Source: Solen grandis (lineage: Eukaryota; Mollusca; Bivalvia; Adapedonta; Solenidae). From it: 64,000 nucleotides of DNA. Location of the stretch: NCBI GenBank assembly GCA_021229015.1, contig CM037782.1:41841226-41905225 (forward strand), written 5' to 3'. Below, one piece after another: positions 10,795 to 21,931 of the stretch; within the stretch, counting starts at the first letter, position 1, and each line of letters opens with the position of its first letter. Under the pieces are notes generated by a model that was not told the DNA's origin, ran no database searches, and saw only the letters and a list, made by a program, of their open reading frames with translations. The translations under genes and the position numbers were made by a program.

Positions 10795-10860
10795 ACAGTC
10801 GCCACGATAAGTCATATAGCGCTGCCCACCTAATTACAGGTGGAATCCAGCTACACGATG
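10795..10860 (-). repeat. Family 1 SINE fragment, opposite orientation
   Basis: 'gtcatatagcgctgcccacctaattacaggtgga' matches the complement of the 3' body of the adjacent family 1 SINE. It makes a tail-to-tail pair with the copy ending at 10780. Confidence 0.6.
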
Positions 10861-11079
10861 CCACATGCATCATTGACAAATTTTAATAGTTCGGTTGAAT
10901 CTCATGGATTCTTATTCTTTGTACACAGAGATCAAGGCCTACCATTTGTCTTTAAAACCGATCTATATCTTTCATAATTCCAAATAATTTTGGTCAGGGT
11001 CTCTTACTTTAGAGTATATATAGAAACCCTGTTTAGGTATATAAACTTCTAAAATTAGTGGTTAGGTACAAAATATGGA

Positions 11080-11332
11080 GGGGCCGCCGTGGCCGAGCGG
11101 TTACAGTCGTGGACTACAAATCTCTCAGCCCCTCACCGCTGTGGGTTCGAATCCTGGTAGGGACTTCGGATTTTTCATGTGAGGAAGCCTTCCAGCTGGC
11201 TTGCGGTAGGTCGGTGGTTCTACCCGGGTACCTCTGTGTACTCGGGGTCTTCCTCCACCTGTAATTAGCTGGACGTCGCTATATGATTGAAATACTATCG
11301 CAGCGACGGAAAACCCCAATACAACAACAACA
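11080..11332 (+). repeat. tRNA-derived SINE, family 1, with 12-bp target duplication
   Basis: Head GGGGCCGCCGTGGCCGAGCGG, B-box GGGTTCGAATCC, family body, then the tail ACAACAACAACAA in place of the usual TCAAG tail. The target duplication ACAAAATATGGA is exact at 11068-11079 and 11333-11344, so insertion was fairly recent. Confidence 0.95.
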
Positions 11333-11344
11333 ACAAAATATGGA

Positions 11345-12715
11345 AACATGTATACAGGTGATGTGAACATGTATATATAAAACAAAAATGAAATTATAAA
11401 ATGACAAAACACTGAAATAATGATTTTAAAAGAGGAGAGATATGAGATTTTATGACTTCATCTGATGTGCAATGAATCGAAGTCTTTTGAAAATAATTCG
11501 TGACAATAACACTTTTAATTGAACTTCTGTAATGTTACTACAGAAAGTTATCAAAATAAGAGAAATAAAACGCAGTTGAATCAAGGAATGAATTAGGTGC
11601 AATATGCAGCCATGCTAAAAGGTAATTATCAAACTGTGGATATGATTTCAATTATAACACTGCATGGAGTTAATTCAGCTGTAGCAACGCTAATACATTA
11701 GAAACTGAAATTTATGATCTTAAGATTATTTACTTATTTGGGAATCGTCTTACATAATATGTGTTACGTTTAGTCGCTTTCTTCTTTCATTGTCCCTTTA
11801 AAGTTTTGAATAAAAAATATGGCTTGAATAATTTTCCTTAAATATAGGTAAGGTTACGTCTGAACTCAAAAGTTTCGAAGAAATGTCTTTTTAAGATGTA
11901 CTCCCACATAATCCTTTTATGGGTTTGGTTCGTAGAAGTATCTTATGTATTCTAAGAAGTTGGAATATCAATACATTATTTTGAGAAACTGTTACCAAAT
12001 ACATGTACTTAAAATGCTCATTAGAATTGTTTTTGCAACCTATGAATTTATGTCGTCAATTTCTATACGAGTGTGCGTTCATCTGAACAAATAAAAATGC
12101 GGTTCAAGGTTTCCCTGTAATCAACTTTATACGTAATTTTTACTGTTGGAAAAAAAAAAATTTTTGATACCACGAAAAAGACATTATACGTGTAGTGTAA
12201 CATGGCTAAATATCAAATCACTGTTACGTTTTTCTTTCTCTTTCTTCTCACTGCGTTCAATCATCTGCTTTGCACCAGCCAATTAGAAAATATTTTAGGC
12301 AACTTAAAGTTTCTTGTTTCAGCAATTTGACTTAGTTTATAAATTTACATTAATATGTTTCTGCCTCCCACATTACACACGTAAATCCTGGTGTCCGATT
12401 GACTTCCTCATTTGTAAAATTATTAGTTACCCAGGGTGACATCACTGATAGTACAAAAAGCTTGTTTTTAAAATAACGTGTCCATCCAACAATCAGATAA
12501 GATAAACAAGCATATCAAACTGCATAAGAAAGACAAGAGAGAAAAAGGGAGTGCCTACGCACAACTCCTAGTGCAAAGAGATTCTCGGGTATGACAACCC
12601 AATGGTACTAGATCCACATAACTTTTTCTTCTATATTACTTACAAAAAATGAATCATGGTAGCCTAAGGAACGGAATCAGATATCTGTCAAAGGCTTCTT
12701 ACAGTGAGTCATTTA
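11345..12715. other. Intergenic, no gene seen
   Basis: AT-rich non-coding sequence without recognisable ORFs, inverted repeats or tRNA-like segments. Confidence 0.5.
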
Positions 12716-12717
12716 CA

Positions 12718-12718
12718 T

Positions 12719-12765
<47 letters not shown>

Positions 12766-12776
12766 CTATATATATA
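12718..12776. repeat. (CT)n(TA)n compound microsatellite
   Basis: About 16 CT units followed by an interrupted TA run. Confidence 0.97.
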
Positions 12777-12802
12777 ATGACATCAGGGTGGGAAATATGT
12801 GT

Positions 12803-13890
12803 ACAGCCTGACCGGGACTCAAACCGGGGTCATTTGCTTTCAGGGCAAATGCTCTACTGACTGAGCTGGGCGGGTTACTTACACTAATCCCTCACTGTTA
12901 AGGGTTACTTATAGGCCGTTACAATAACAATAATTGTAATTACTATATAAAATATTTACATGAAAAAATGCCATTTAATTTCGAACTTTTCATATTCTGC
13001 AATATAGAGCATAATGAATTATATTTTAATATGTTGAGGACTCTGTGGCTAAAGGGTTGCAACTGCTTAGATTGAATCACGTAGCTTCTTTCCATTGTGG
13101 GTTCGATTCCTAGCAGTGTCACTTTCTTCACCTGAGTAAGCCATCCAGGTCGCTTGTGGTAGTCTGGTGGTTTTGCTCGGGTACATATGTGCACTCTGGG
13201 GACTTCCTTTATATGTTATTAGCTGGACATCACTATATTCCTAAAAGAAGACAGTAAACTCAAGCATAACAAAGTAATATGACTTTAATTTGTTTATACA
13301 AATTCCGCTGACTTACTACATAAGACTGCAATATAAGCACCAGAGAATTCTAAGTTTGCCTACTTTAGTGCATGACTCAAACGAACAACTCCTGTCGTCC
13401 TGGAGTTACAATGATAAATATAACAGGAAAGATATTTCTATCCACACACACTACACATCTCCCTTACCCACTACCACCAGGACACGCCACCATGCTGTTC
13501 TACCAACTGAGCTAACTGGACAGATTGTCCTACCTGCACAAGCGATAAAAATCAAAATAAAATATGTTTTAACTTTGTTATCAGGTAAGCTTAATGTGTA
13601 ACCAGATTTGGATTCAAACCCCTGTGTCCTTGCTTACATGGCCAGTGCTATACCGATTGAGAAACTAGACCATGTTCACAAATCTCTAACCGATTAGGGG
13701 CACTTATTGGCTTTTACATAATCCCTAACTAATTAAGAATTACATGTAATCCTTGAAATCACTGAAAAGAGAACAAGCTGCAATCCAAAGAGCAGTATAT
13801 ACTAGAAATTAGGTACTCAACCAATTCAGCTACATGACCACTTAAACCTTTCACTTAAAGGGCTACAAGTTAAGCTGTTACATTTCATAA
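12803..13890 (-). repeat. Cluster of four decayed tRNA-like units
   Basis: On the minus strand, tRNA-like segments lie at 13841-13778, 13673-13600, 13535-13465 and 12873-12803. Visible A-boxes: TAGCTGAATTGGTTGAG, TAGTTTCTCAATCGGTATAG, TTAGCTCAGTTGGTAGAAC and CAGCTCAGTCAGTAGAGC. B-boxes GGTTTGAATCC and GGTTTGAGTCCC are clear in units 2 and 4. Three units are followed by a similar spacer (plus strand AATCCCT.AC...TTAAGGG.TACTTAT and close variants). The sequence of each head differs, so this may be a multi-tRNA SINE or several SINEs landing together. A family 1-like SINE (13033-13270) in the opposite orientation sits inside the cluster. Confidence 0.6.
13033..13270 (+). repeat. Old tRNA-derived SINE related to family 1
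   Basis: GAGGACTCTGTGGCTAAAGGG head, B-box GTGGGTTCGATTCC, then a GAGTAAGCCATCCAGGTCGC, GGTGGTTTTGCTCGGGTAC and TTAGCTGGACATCACTATAT order that follows family 1 but is well diverged. Confidence 0.75.
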
Positions 13891-15030
13891 TGATTGAAAA
13901 AACTTAATTGCAGCTTATATAATTCACTTGCACTGGCACATATAATTATGGATGTGGTCATTCTTGTTGAAATACATGACATCCTAGAGGCTATCAAGAT
14001 CGTGGCTCACTGGGACCCAAACTAAGAGGCTGTGGTGCACTCGGGGTGCCAGAAATTTATTCAATGAGCTTTTGAGCCATCTTCATCATTTGTTTCAAAA
14101 CTATTTGGTTTGTAACTTCATCCACTCAAACTTTAACTTAATTTAACCTAATCAAATTGCACATATATACATCCCGACAAAATATTTAGTATATTAAAGT
14201 CAAACAAAAACAATGCCATTAGCTAGTATGCATTTTCTTTATTTTATCAACTGAGGTGTTACAAAAAAAAGTTATCCTAACCAAACTGGGCATAAATCAT
14301 GTATAATGCCTTTTTCTTAATGTGCGCAACCAAACTTCATGAATGTGTATTACATGTATAAATGCATATTTATTTAGATCCATTATTCATACTTATGATT
14401 ACTTCTAGTTGTTTTATTTTGAACATATTTCTGCAAATTAAGAGTTATAATATATCTGGTATAACTGAGGTGCACCTGAACAATCTGCATGTACATCCTT
14501 CATTTTGGTAATTCTTTATTATTTCTTAAAAATCCTTCTTAAAATCCAAATCCTTATTTTAAATGAAAATGTTGAATTAATTTTTTAAGTTTTTGGGCAA
14601 TCACCCTGGTATAATTTAAATCCAGCATATTTGAAAATGATCCTTGAAAATACATGCGAATAACCATGTAAGTATACAGTTAAATCGTTTTAACAGCCAC
14701 CTGTATTAAGCGGTCAATCTATATTATTCTTTCTTTTCTTTCTGAAATGATTGCTTGATCAGTTCTTTTTTTCATTATTGTGTTTTTTATGATAACAGTT
14801 GGAGATATATGGCTTTGAGGAAGAAAGAGTGGCATCATTTTAGGCATCTTATGCATCTATAGGTGCTATTTCTTTGTATTATGACACATATGACTATAAT
14901 CATATGTCCATAGAACTCCCAGAATTCAGTTATGGACAGAGGTCACTAAAACTCACAACATTGGAGGGAGGATGTTGCCAAAGCTCATCTGGTAGGGAAC
15001 ATAAATTGTCCTTTAAGTAAAAGGTCTGAC
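13890..15030. other. Intergenic; one Tigger-like MITE end
   Basis: No gene. 14677-14728 holds TACAGTTAAATCGTTTTAAC followed by TGTATTAAGCGGTCA, matching one end of the MITE at 1172-1337; the other end is missing. Confidence 0.55.
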
Positions 15031-15032
15031 AT

Positions 15033-15282
15033 AACTTGACTATTTGAGTTTACCGTCACTTAGACAGTATTTCAGTCATATAGCGACGTCCAGCTAATTA
15101 GAGGTGGAGGAGGACCCCGAATGTACTGAGACTTGTGGTAGAGCCACCGACCAACCGCAAGCCAGCTGGAAGGCTTCCTCACATTAAAATCCGAATGACC
15201 CTGCGGGGATTCGAACCCACGCGGTGAGGGGCTGAATGAGTGTTAAAGTCAGCGACTTTACCCTCTCGGCCACGGAGGCCCC
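15033..15282 (-). repeat. tRNA-derived SINE, family 1
   Basis: Complete copy on the minus strand: head complement ending GGCCACGGAGGCCCC at 15282, B-box complement GGGATTCGAACCCAC, tail complement AACTTGACTATTTGAG at the left end. Confidence 0.93.
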
Positions 15283-15530
15283 AATAACCCGTCATTGTTT
15301 TCTATATCCACCCGCGTTAACGCCGTGATGATGCGGATGTTAGCCATTCTATGCACTGAAATCACGGAGGACCCTAAAAGGTCTGAGGTCTTTTTGTTGA
15401 GATACAAACTCAAATAGCAAACTTCTTGCTCCGAGGCAGGCTGCACATTTATTTTACCCTGTTACATGCAAAACTATTTTTTAAAAGTTTCATGTCCTGA
15501 CAGTGGGATTTAAATTTCAATGAAGTTTTA

Positions 15531-15759
15531 ATGTTTGATGTATCAAATAATTATCACATTTTAATACATAATTTGAACTCGGAAATTAACGCGGGTGGTA
15601 ATGTAGACAGCCTTACTTCTATCTTGACAGATTTCCTATGTAACTATGGACGTAAATACTTTGAAAATCATCGCGTAAACCAAAGACCTGTGTCATTGAT
15701 GATAAATTTTAAAATGAATGGTATGATAATGAATGCAAACGGAAATATGATATTCATAA
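15531..15759 (+). CDS. Candidate exon of unrecognised gene, truncated by scaffold gap
   Basis: An open frame from ATG at 15531 runs 76 codons into the assembly gap. The residues (for example NLNSEINAGGNVDSL, LTDFLCNYGRKYF, NQRPVSLMINFKMNG) look like real protein rather than random AT-rich translation. No acceptor or promoter is evident upstream, so the start is uncertain. It is presumably spliced, across the gap, to the terminal exon at 15989-16245. I cannot assign a family. Confidence 0.4.
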
Positions 15760-15859
15760 NNNNNNNNNNNNNNNNNNNNNNNNNNNNNNNNNNNNNNNNN
15801 NNNNNNNNNNNNNNNNNNNNNNNNNNNNNNNNNNNNNNNNNNNNNNNNNNNNNNNNNNN
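15760..15859. other. Assembly gap (100 N)
   Basis: Exactly 100 N, the conventional size for a scaffold gap of unknown length. Reading frames crossing it are not reliable. Confidence 0.99.
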
Positions 15860-15988
15860 GCACATGCCATATGGGATACCAGACTCAATCAAACATACGA
15901 TATAGAATAATCAACGGCGATGATCTGATCGATCTTATTTGATATTCGGGTAGATTTTTTTATATATATTATGCACTGTATTTGGCAG

Positions 15989-16245
15989 GGAATACACAGT
16001 CCTCCTTAGAGGCCATGGTCACGAATTTCACAGACTATGATAAAGCAATATCCTATGGCGCGGGACAAGGGGTTCGAATTGCAAAACAGTACATGGTATA
16101 CAATATATCGACATTGCATTGTAAAGTAATTCTATTTAGAGATGTAGCCAGTCCGACTTGGCATTCGGAAATTCGGGGACCGAATGAAGTCATTAAGTTC
16201 AACTTTGGTAACATACCGAAGCCCTATATTTTCCGAAATATTTAA
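15989..16245 (+). CDS. Candidate terminal exon of unrecognised gene
   Basis: An acceptor 'gcactgtatttggcag' precedes an 85-codon open frame entered in phase 1 and closed by TAA. Residues include TNFTDYDKAISYGAGQG, VILFRDVASPTWHSEIRG and KFNFGNIPKPYIF. A diverged, disabled copy of the same segment is at 33540-34100, where intron and exon positions stay aligned. It probably belongs with the frame at 15531-15759. No family recognised; a small duplicated gene or a captured exon are both possible. Confidence 0.45.
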
Positions 16246-16327
16246 CTCTCAAATTAAAATATACAAAATTATAAAGGAGAAATTATCTCTACCATATATA
16301 ATTGATTTCCATTCAAGTCCATTGCTC

Positions 16328-16573
16328 TTGGCTTGACTTGACTATTTGATTTTACCGTCGCTTCGACAGTATTTCAGTCATCCAGCTAATTACAGGTGGA
16401 GGAAGACCCCGAATGCACGGAGGCACACGGATAGAACTACCGACCTACCACAAGCCAGCTGGAAGGCTTCCTCACATGAAAATCCGAATGACCCTGCCGG
16501 GATTAGAACCCACGCGATGTGGGGCTGAGTGAGTGTTAAAGTCAGCGACTTTACCCTCTCGGCCACGGAGGCT
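16328..16573 (-). repeat. tRNA-derived SINE, family 1
   Basis: Complete minus-strand copy, tail complement GGCTTGACTTGACTATTTGA on the left and GGCCACGGAGGC on the right. Placed about 80 bp after the stop of the exon at 15989-16245. Confidence 0.93.
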
Positions 16574-16599
16574 TAATAAACTTAATCTGTACTAAAACA

Positions 16600-17155
16600 T
16601 TTTGAAATCTGGCCAGGTGTTTTGAAGGAGATGATTTTTAAAGTGTTCATTTTTTTTTCTGTTGCCATGGCAACCAGAATTATACATACAAAAAGTTTAT
16701 TTTAGCAACTTTTGTGAAGGTTCACCCAAAGATCAACCCTGCCAAGTTTAATCAAACTTTGTCAAAAAGTTTCAGAGGAGATGGCGTTTAAAGTTTTAAC
16801 TATATACCTTTAAGGCAAATTAGAGCCGCCCTTGGTGACTATAATTTTATACGGATAGAAATAATTTTAGCAATCTTGGTAGAGGTCCACCCAAGGAACA
16901 TTTTGAAATCTGGCCAGAAGTTTTGAAAAAAAATGTTTGTTTTTAAAGTTTCCTTTTTTTCTTTCTTTCCGTTACCATGGCAACAAGATTTCTACATAGA
17001 AGAACTTTTGTGAAGGTTCACCCAATATCATCCCTGCTAAGTTTAATCAAGTTCTGTTCAGTGGTTTCAAAGGAGATATCATTTAAAGCATATTGTTCAC
17101 GACATACGACGGACGCAGGGTGATCACAAAAGCTCACCTTGAGCAACTCCCTCGT
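16600..17155. mobile_element. Dispersed repeat with AGCTCACCTTGAGCA end
   Basis: Ends GACGGACGCAGGGTGATCAC then AAAGCTCACCTTGAGCA at about 17150, the complement of the start of the element at 40768. It contains two partly repeated segments with GTTGCCATGGCAAC / GTTACCATGGCAAC and TTTGTGAAGGTTCACCCAA. Non-coding; a bivalve-type dispersed repeat. Confidence 0.65.
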
Positions 17156-17216
17156 TTGTGTTGCTGAAATTGTAATTCCACTCGGTAGGTATATGTCACA
17201 AAGCACTGGGAAAAAA

Positions 17217-17218
<2 letters not shown>

Positions 17219-17250
<32 letters not shown>
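17219..17250. repeat. Poly(T) run, about 32 nt
   Basis: Homopolymer about 50 bp below the presumed 3' end of the minus-strand LINE. It may be a retroposon tail or simple slippage. Confidence 0.8.
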
Positions 17251-17254
<4 letters not shown>

Positions 17255-17769
17255 GCCTATTTCAGTTAAATCGTTTAAATATAGAATACGGTATTCCGAA
17301 GCAAGTGCTTTAACATATTTTATTGCTCACTATAAACATATGTTTACAACAAATCAAGTTAACCGCAATTACATAGATAAAGGCTTGGGCTACAAGTTCT
17401 AAAACTTTTTAAAAAATTCAGCAAATAACATGGCAATACTTGTACTAATGCAGCAAAGATACGTAATTGAACAAATATAATTTCAGACGGTGGACCGAAC
17501 AGAATTATCAAAAATAAAGAAAGTAAGAGAAAAAGAACGAAAAAGGTTTGAAATGTTTTTGTTGTTGAACACTTTCTTGCATCATGATTTATACAGAATA
17601 AATATCCCTCATGCATTTGTATCAAATGTATGATATTGAAATAATAATTAAATCAGATATTGGCATGAGAATCTTAAGTTGTGAGACGAGAAAGATCGAG
17701 AGAGGGAGAAAGTGAAGATACAATATACTAATTGTTAGGGTACGTATTTGTACGAATCACGATGTGAAG

Positions 17770-18856
17770 TGCTTGGTTGACTTAATATTTGGTGGACAGC
17801 TTCAACGATTACAATGTTTTATTGAGGCGAAAGACGGGAATCCCCAAAAAGTAAAAGTTTCGTGTTTAATGGATGTAACACACGTGAGCAGTAAACAGTT
17901 GATGTCGTTGATTTGAATAGCATCTGCATCGAAAGAAAAATGGTCTGCATTTTCTACCACATGACAGTGTTCGCATTTGTCAGTTTGATAGGTGATTATT
18001 ATAATCGTTACTTTTAAGGTTACTACAGTTGTTTCTTAACCGAGTATGAAGAATAGATAAGTGACGTAAACCATGAAAATAATACTGTGGAACTTCGTTA
18101 GTTGAAACTGGACCTAGTAAATCACGTTTAAACCGACAAATAGATAAATACGTAACAATTCAGGAAGAGTATTCCATGCTTCAGATGAGGAAGGAAAAAC
18201 AAATTCTCAAACAAAACAGTGCGACGAGAATGGTTAATAAAATCGTTTGTATGCCTTTTATTGTAATGTAAAGGATTATCTTCAGTCTTGGAAAAAGGAT
18301 TGCTAAGTAATTAGGTACCATATTATTCTTAACTTTGTATATAAGCTCGTTTCTGATAAAGACGTCTATTTGAAAGAGTTAGCCACCCTGTCTCTCAATA
18401 AAGATTGTTCAGAGTAATGGACCGAGTTGTTCCGGTTACTATCCTGGCTGCTTCTAATTGAATTCTTTCTAATCCAATCTTTTCATATTGGGTGCAATTA
18501 TCCCAGACTGATGAGGCATATTATAGTAAAGGACGTAGGAAGGATAGTTATACCTGGTTCATAGCTTTACGGCGGATTGTGATGGTGCATGATTCCAAGT
18601 AGCTTTGATGAAGACGCTGTTATGTTGTTAATGTTGCTAGACCATTTACAGTTGCTACTAAAGGTAAGGCCTAAATGTTTATGTGAATCAGTTGGAGTTG
18701 AAACTGTATTTTCAAATTCAAATTTTGGTGGTTGAACATGGCCATAGTATAAAACTTCGGATTTTGCAGAATTGAAAGAAACTAACCATTGTTTTGACCA
18801 TTCGGAAATAACATTTAGGTCGTCATTTAAAATTCCTTCGAGATCATCAACATAAG
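17770..18856 (-). pseudogene. LINE ORF2, C-terminal third
   Basis: Continues the reverse transcriptase after the Tigger-like insertion: TYVDDLEGILNDDLNVISEW, WLVSFNSAKSEVLYY, HKHLGLTFSSNCKW, then degenerate thumb sequence with SSEAWNTLPELLR and the terminal CEHCHVVENADHF motif (Cys-x2-Cys-x5-His, probably a damaged CCHC). Several frame changes. Nucleic-acid binding of the family's C-terminal motif is established; this copy cannot work. Confidence 0.88.
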
Positions 18857-18858
18857 TA

Positions 18859-20117
18859 CAGTCGAACCCCGGTTACTCCACCACCTCTCATTCAAATACC
18901 CGGCGTCATTCGAAATACTTCGTTGGTCCCGATCACTCTCCTTCTTATTTCTATATAAAAATATCTGGGTTATTCGAATTTGTGCCATTCGAATACCTGG
19001 CCTCCATCCGAAAAGATTTTTTGGACCGTGCCAATCAGTTCGTATGATTTTCGCACCCTCTTATCCGAAGTCGCTGACGAGCATTAATTACCGGCGACAT
19101 TTTGAAAACAAACAATGGAAAGGCGCAAATGTCAATTATTTACCAAATGAGTGGGAGACGGCCGCTTACAGTTTGCAAAAGTTGTTAATTGATTGGATGT
19201 TTGTCCAGTAGATCAATCATAAAGGTAATGATTAATGATTTAGATACCTGTGCAGTATTTCGGATATGCATATTTTATATATTCTTTATTTACGTCTCAT
19301 CTTTGTACAAAGACATATAATTGCACATATCATTAGTACTTTATACAAGTACAAAGCCACTCAAAATGAGTTATAAGAGACACGAAACATAAAAAATATA
19401 ATCAATCAAATACACATGTATTTATATGTACACGGTACAAAACTAGAAACATATGCTAATCCTAACTTAAAAACTCATTAAGATACTACTTTAAATAAGA
19501 TTCTGAAAGACAAAAAAGTACACTACTGTGTTACATTAAAGAATGGATGTAAAAAATCGATTATCACCCCTGTCAGACAGTAAAAGAAGATTTACACAAG
19601 TATAACAAGCAGACCACGATTACATCGTTTTTTAAATGAACATTTCGAGACGACGTTGATATCACGTTCATACACGTAGTTCTGACCTGATGAATGATTA
19701 TGTATGTATTGATGTATGCTTGGTTATAATTTAAAAAGATTAATTTTGTCAATAAATATCATTTATCTATTGATGTTTTCAAGACGACGTTGATAGTAGA
19801 TACATGTAGTCGCTTGTGATTATGTATCTTGGTTATTGACGTATGAATTGATTGTCTTTTTATCAAAATCTTTTATGCATAAAAAGATGGAAGTTGTAAA
19901 ATAAAAGTGAATTAATCTATATTCGTTTTCATTTACGCTCCTAAATCGTAATAACATATTTTAATAAGAGTACATTATATATTACGTTCACTGCATGAAA
20001 AAGTGGGTGGGATGGGGTTTTGTTCCAACGGTCGACGTGGTTTGGGTTATTCGAAACCATGTCTTACTCGAAATAAAACACCGATCCCCGGGATTTCGAA
20101 TAACAGGGGTTCGACTG
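18859..20117. mobile_element. Tigger/pogo-like TIR element inserted at TA within the LINE
   Basis: Ends CAGTCGAACCCCGGTTA (left) and, read inward, CAGTCGAACCCCTGTTATTC (right); TA at 18857-18858 and 20118-20119. Removing the 1259 bp and one TA restores the host LINE frame (...AFTT-TYVDD...), so the boundaries are exact. Subterminal GGTTATTCGAA-type repeats occur at both ends. A short MERRKCQLFTK frame near 19115 could be a relic of a transposase start. No other coding sequence is visible, so this is non-autonomous. Confidence 0.9.
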
Positions 20118-20119
20118 TA

Positions 20120-21040
20120 GTTGTAAATGCTAGTAAACTGTCATCAGCAAACAATCTGGCTATACCGACTAAATTTTCAGTGATGTCAATAACATACATA
20201 AGAAATAACTAAGGACCTAGAACTGACCCCTGAGGCACACAAGCATTTATGTCGTTAAAACGAGAACGAGACTGACCTACTAATGCATGTTGTTACTGTT
20301 ACTTAAGTAGTTATTTATCCAACATAAAAGTCTACCTTGGATTTCTAGTTGACGTATTTTGAAGAGTAGCCTTCTATGCCAAACTCTATCGAAGGCTTTC
20401 GAAATATCGCAAAAAAAATAACACATGTATGGGTTTTCTTATCAAAAGACTGGGCAATAATTTGGCAATAAAGATCAATTAACTGATACACAGTGGAGTG
20501 CCCTGTGAGATAGCCTGATTGATCAGCGTAAAGAAGATTATTACTGATTAATAATTGTATAAATGTCTGTACATCGCTCCATAAGTTTACCCAGCCAGCT
20601 TAACAATGATATTGGACGATAGTTACTTGGACAGTTCTTCTCACCTTTCTTAAACAATGGTATGACCAAAAGTTTTCCACATAACTGGGAAAACACTTTC
20701 ATGTAGGGATTTATTAAACAGAAAACACAGTGGTTTAGAGATGGTAGATATAACGCTTTTCAAGACTTTATGGGATATACAATCAGGACCAACAGTTATA
20801 TGTGTATAGAAGAGTAGATGTATTTTGGGTTATACGAGTTAGCTCTGTAATAATAATATTAACTAATTGTTAAAGAAAATAACGTTTTTCAAATTTGAAA
20901 CATTATCGTTTAAAATATTTTCATTAAGATCTCCCATCATATTGACATTCTGGTTGATATCGAGGGCACCTTCTATACTCAAATTTAGGTCATCCTAGAG
21001 TGAGGCAGGTGAGTTCGGTGGCCTATATACTGCACACACG
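20120..21040 (-). pseudogene. LINE ORF2, endonuclease end and RT core
   Basis: Read from 21040 downward: VCAVYRPPNSPASL and NMMGDLNENI (endonuclease), then linker, GPDCISHKVLKS, NCPSNYRPISLLSWLGKL, QSGYLTGHSTVYQLIDLYCQ, FCDISKAFDRVWHRRLLF, LLCWINNYLSN, CVPQGSVLGP and ARLFADDSLLAFTT. FADD is the RT catalytic motif. Stops and at least five frame changes separate these blocks. Confidence 0.9.
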
Positions 21041-21757
21041 CATAGCTGTCAAGGGTCCCTGAATACCAGGAGTGTGACATTTAAAAGCTGGGGGCCGCTA
21101 GGGCTCCCGGTGGGTTCAGGGGTTTTCTGGAAAAATCCTGGATTTTGGCCTTTTTTAAACGTAATTGGAAGGATCTCCTGAAAGCAATTTTGTATATAAT
21201 TTGAGTGAAGATCTATGCTTGTTTGTAACTTAATTAGTCATATAAAGTCTCATCTACACTCAAACATTTACAAAATCTGCTTTTTTTTGGAAAAAATATG
21301 AAACTAATATATAATTAGTACTTGAATTTAACTTTTATTATGACATGTTGTTTTACAGTGAGTTATAAAATAAACACATGGATATTTTGTCTTAATAACT
21401 ACTTTGCTTTTAAAACCCTTTACCCTTAACACTTTTTTCATATCTTTGTAAACAGGATAGACCCAGATCAGCCAGCTCCTTAGGAGCTGACTGATCAGTG
21501 TCTACTCTGTTTGCTTCATAGAATCTTGTAGCATATATTTTACACTACTGTCTACATCAATGAAACATTGTACTTATAAATGTGACAAAATACAAAAAAA
21601 ATGATTATACATGTATATGCATTTATCTAGTAGGTAGTGTTGCTGCATAGATCTAGTAGGTAGTGTTGCATAACATATACATGTTAAAGGTTAATTTCAC
21701 ATAGATCTAGTACAAAACTGCTAATCTGTAATTTACATCTGGCAAACAGAATATACC

Positions 21758-21864
21758 CAAATAAAAGAGTTATTACAAAAGAGCCCTTGATCTGGGTGTA
21801 CTCTGCAAATGATTTGAAGGGTACACCCAGATCAAGGACTCTTTTGTAAAAACTCTTTTATTTG
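21758..21864. repeat. 44-bp inverted repeat (hairpin) in the hAT 3' region
   Basis: Arms 21758-21801 and 21821-21864 pair with about two mismatches; the arm core is CTTGATCTGGGTGTAC, and the loop is 19 nt. It lies 68 bp beyond the transposase stop. Terminator, transposase-binding structure or captured palindromic MITE are all possible. Confidence 0.9.
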
Positions 21865-21931
21865 AGTGAAATGCAAAATATGCATTCACATTAAGGTTTT
21901 ACTTTGCACTGATCAGGTTTGACAGTAACAT

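Noticed and set aside
15531..15905. Single ORF crossing the N gap
   Set aside because: The frame continues only because 100 N are read as unknown residues. Gap length is arbitrary, so I split it.
17359..17625. 88-codon minus-strand ORF with hydrophobic stretch (possible membrane protein)
   Set aside because: It falls in the 3' UTR of the minus-strand LINE, after the C-terminal Cys/His motif. Hydrophobicity comes from T-rich sequence.
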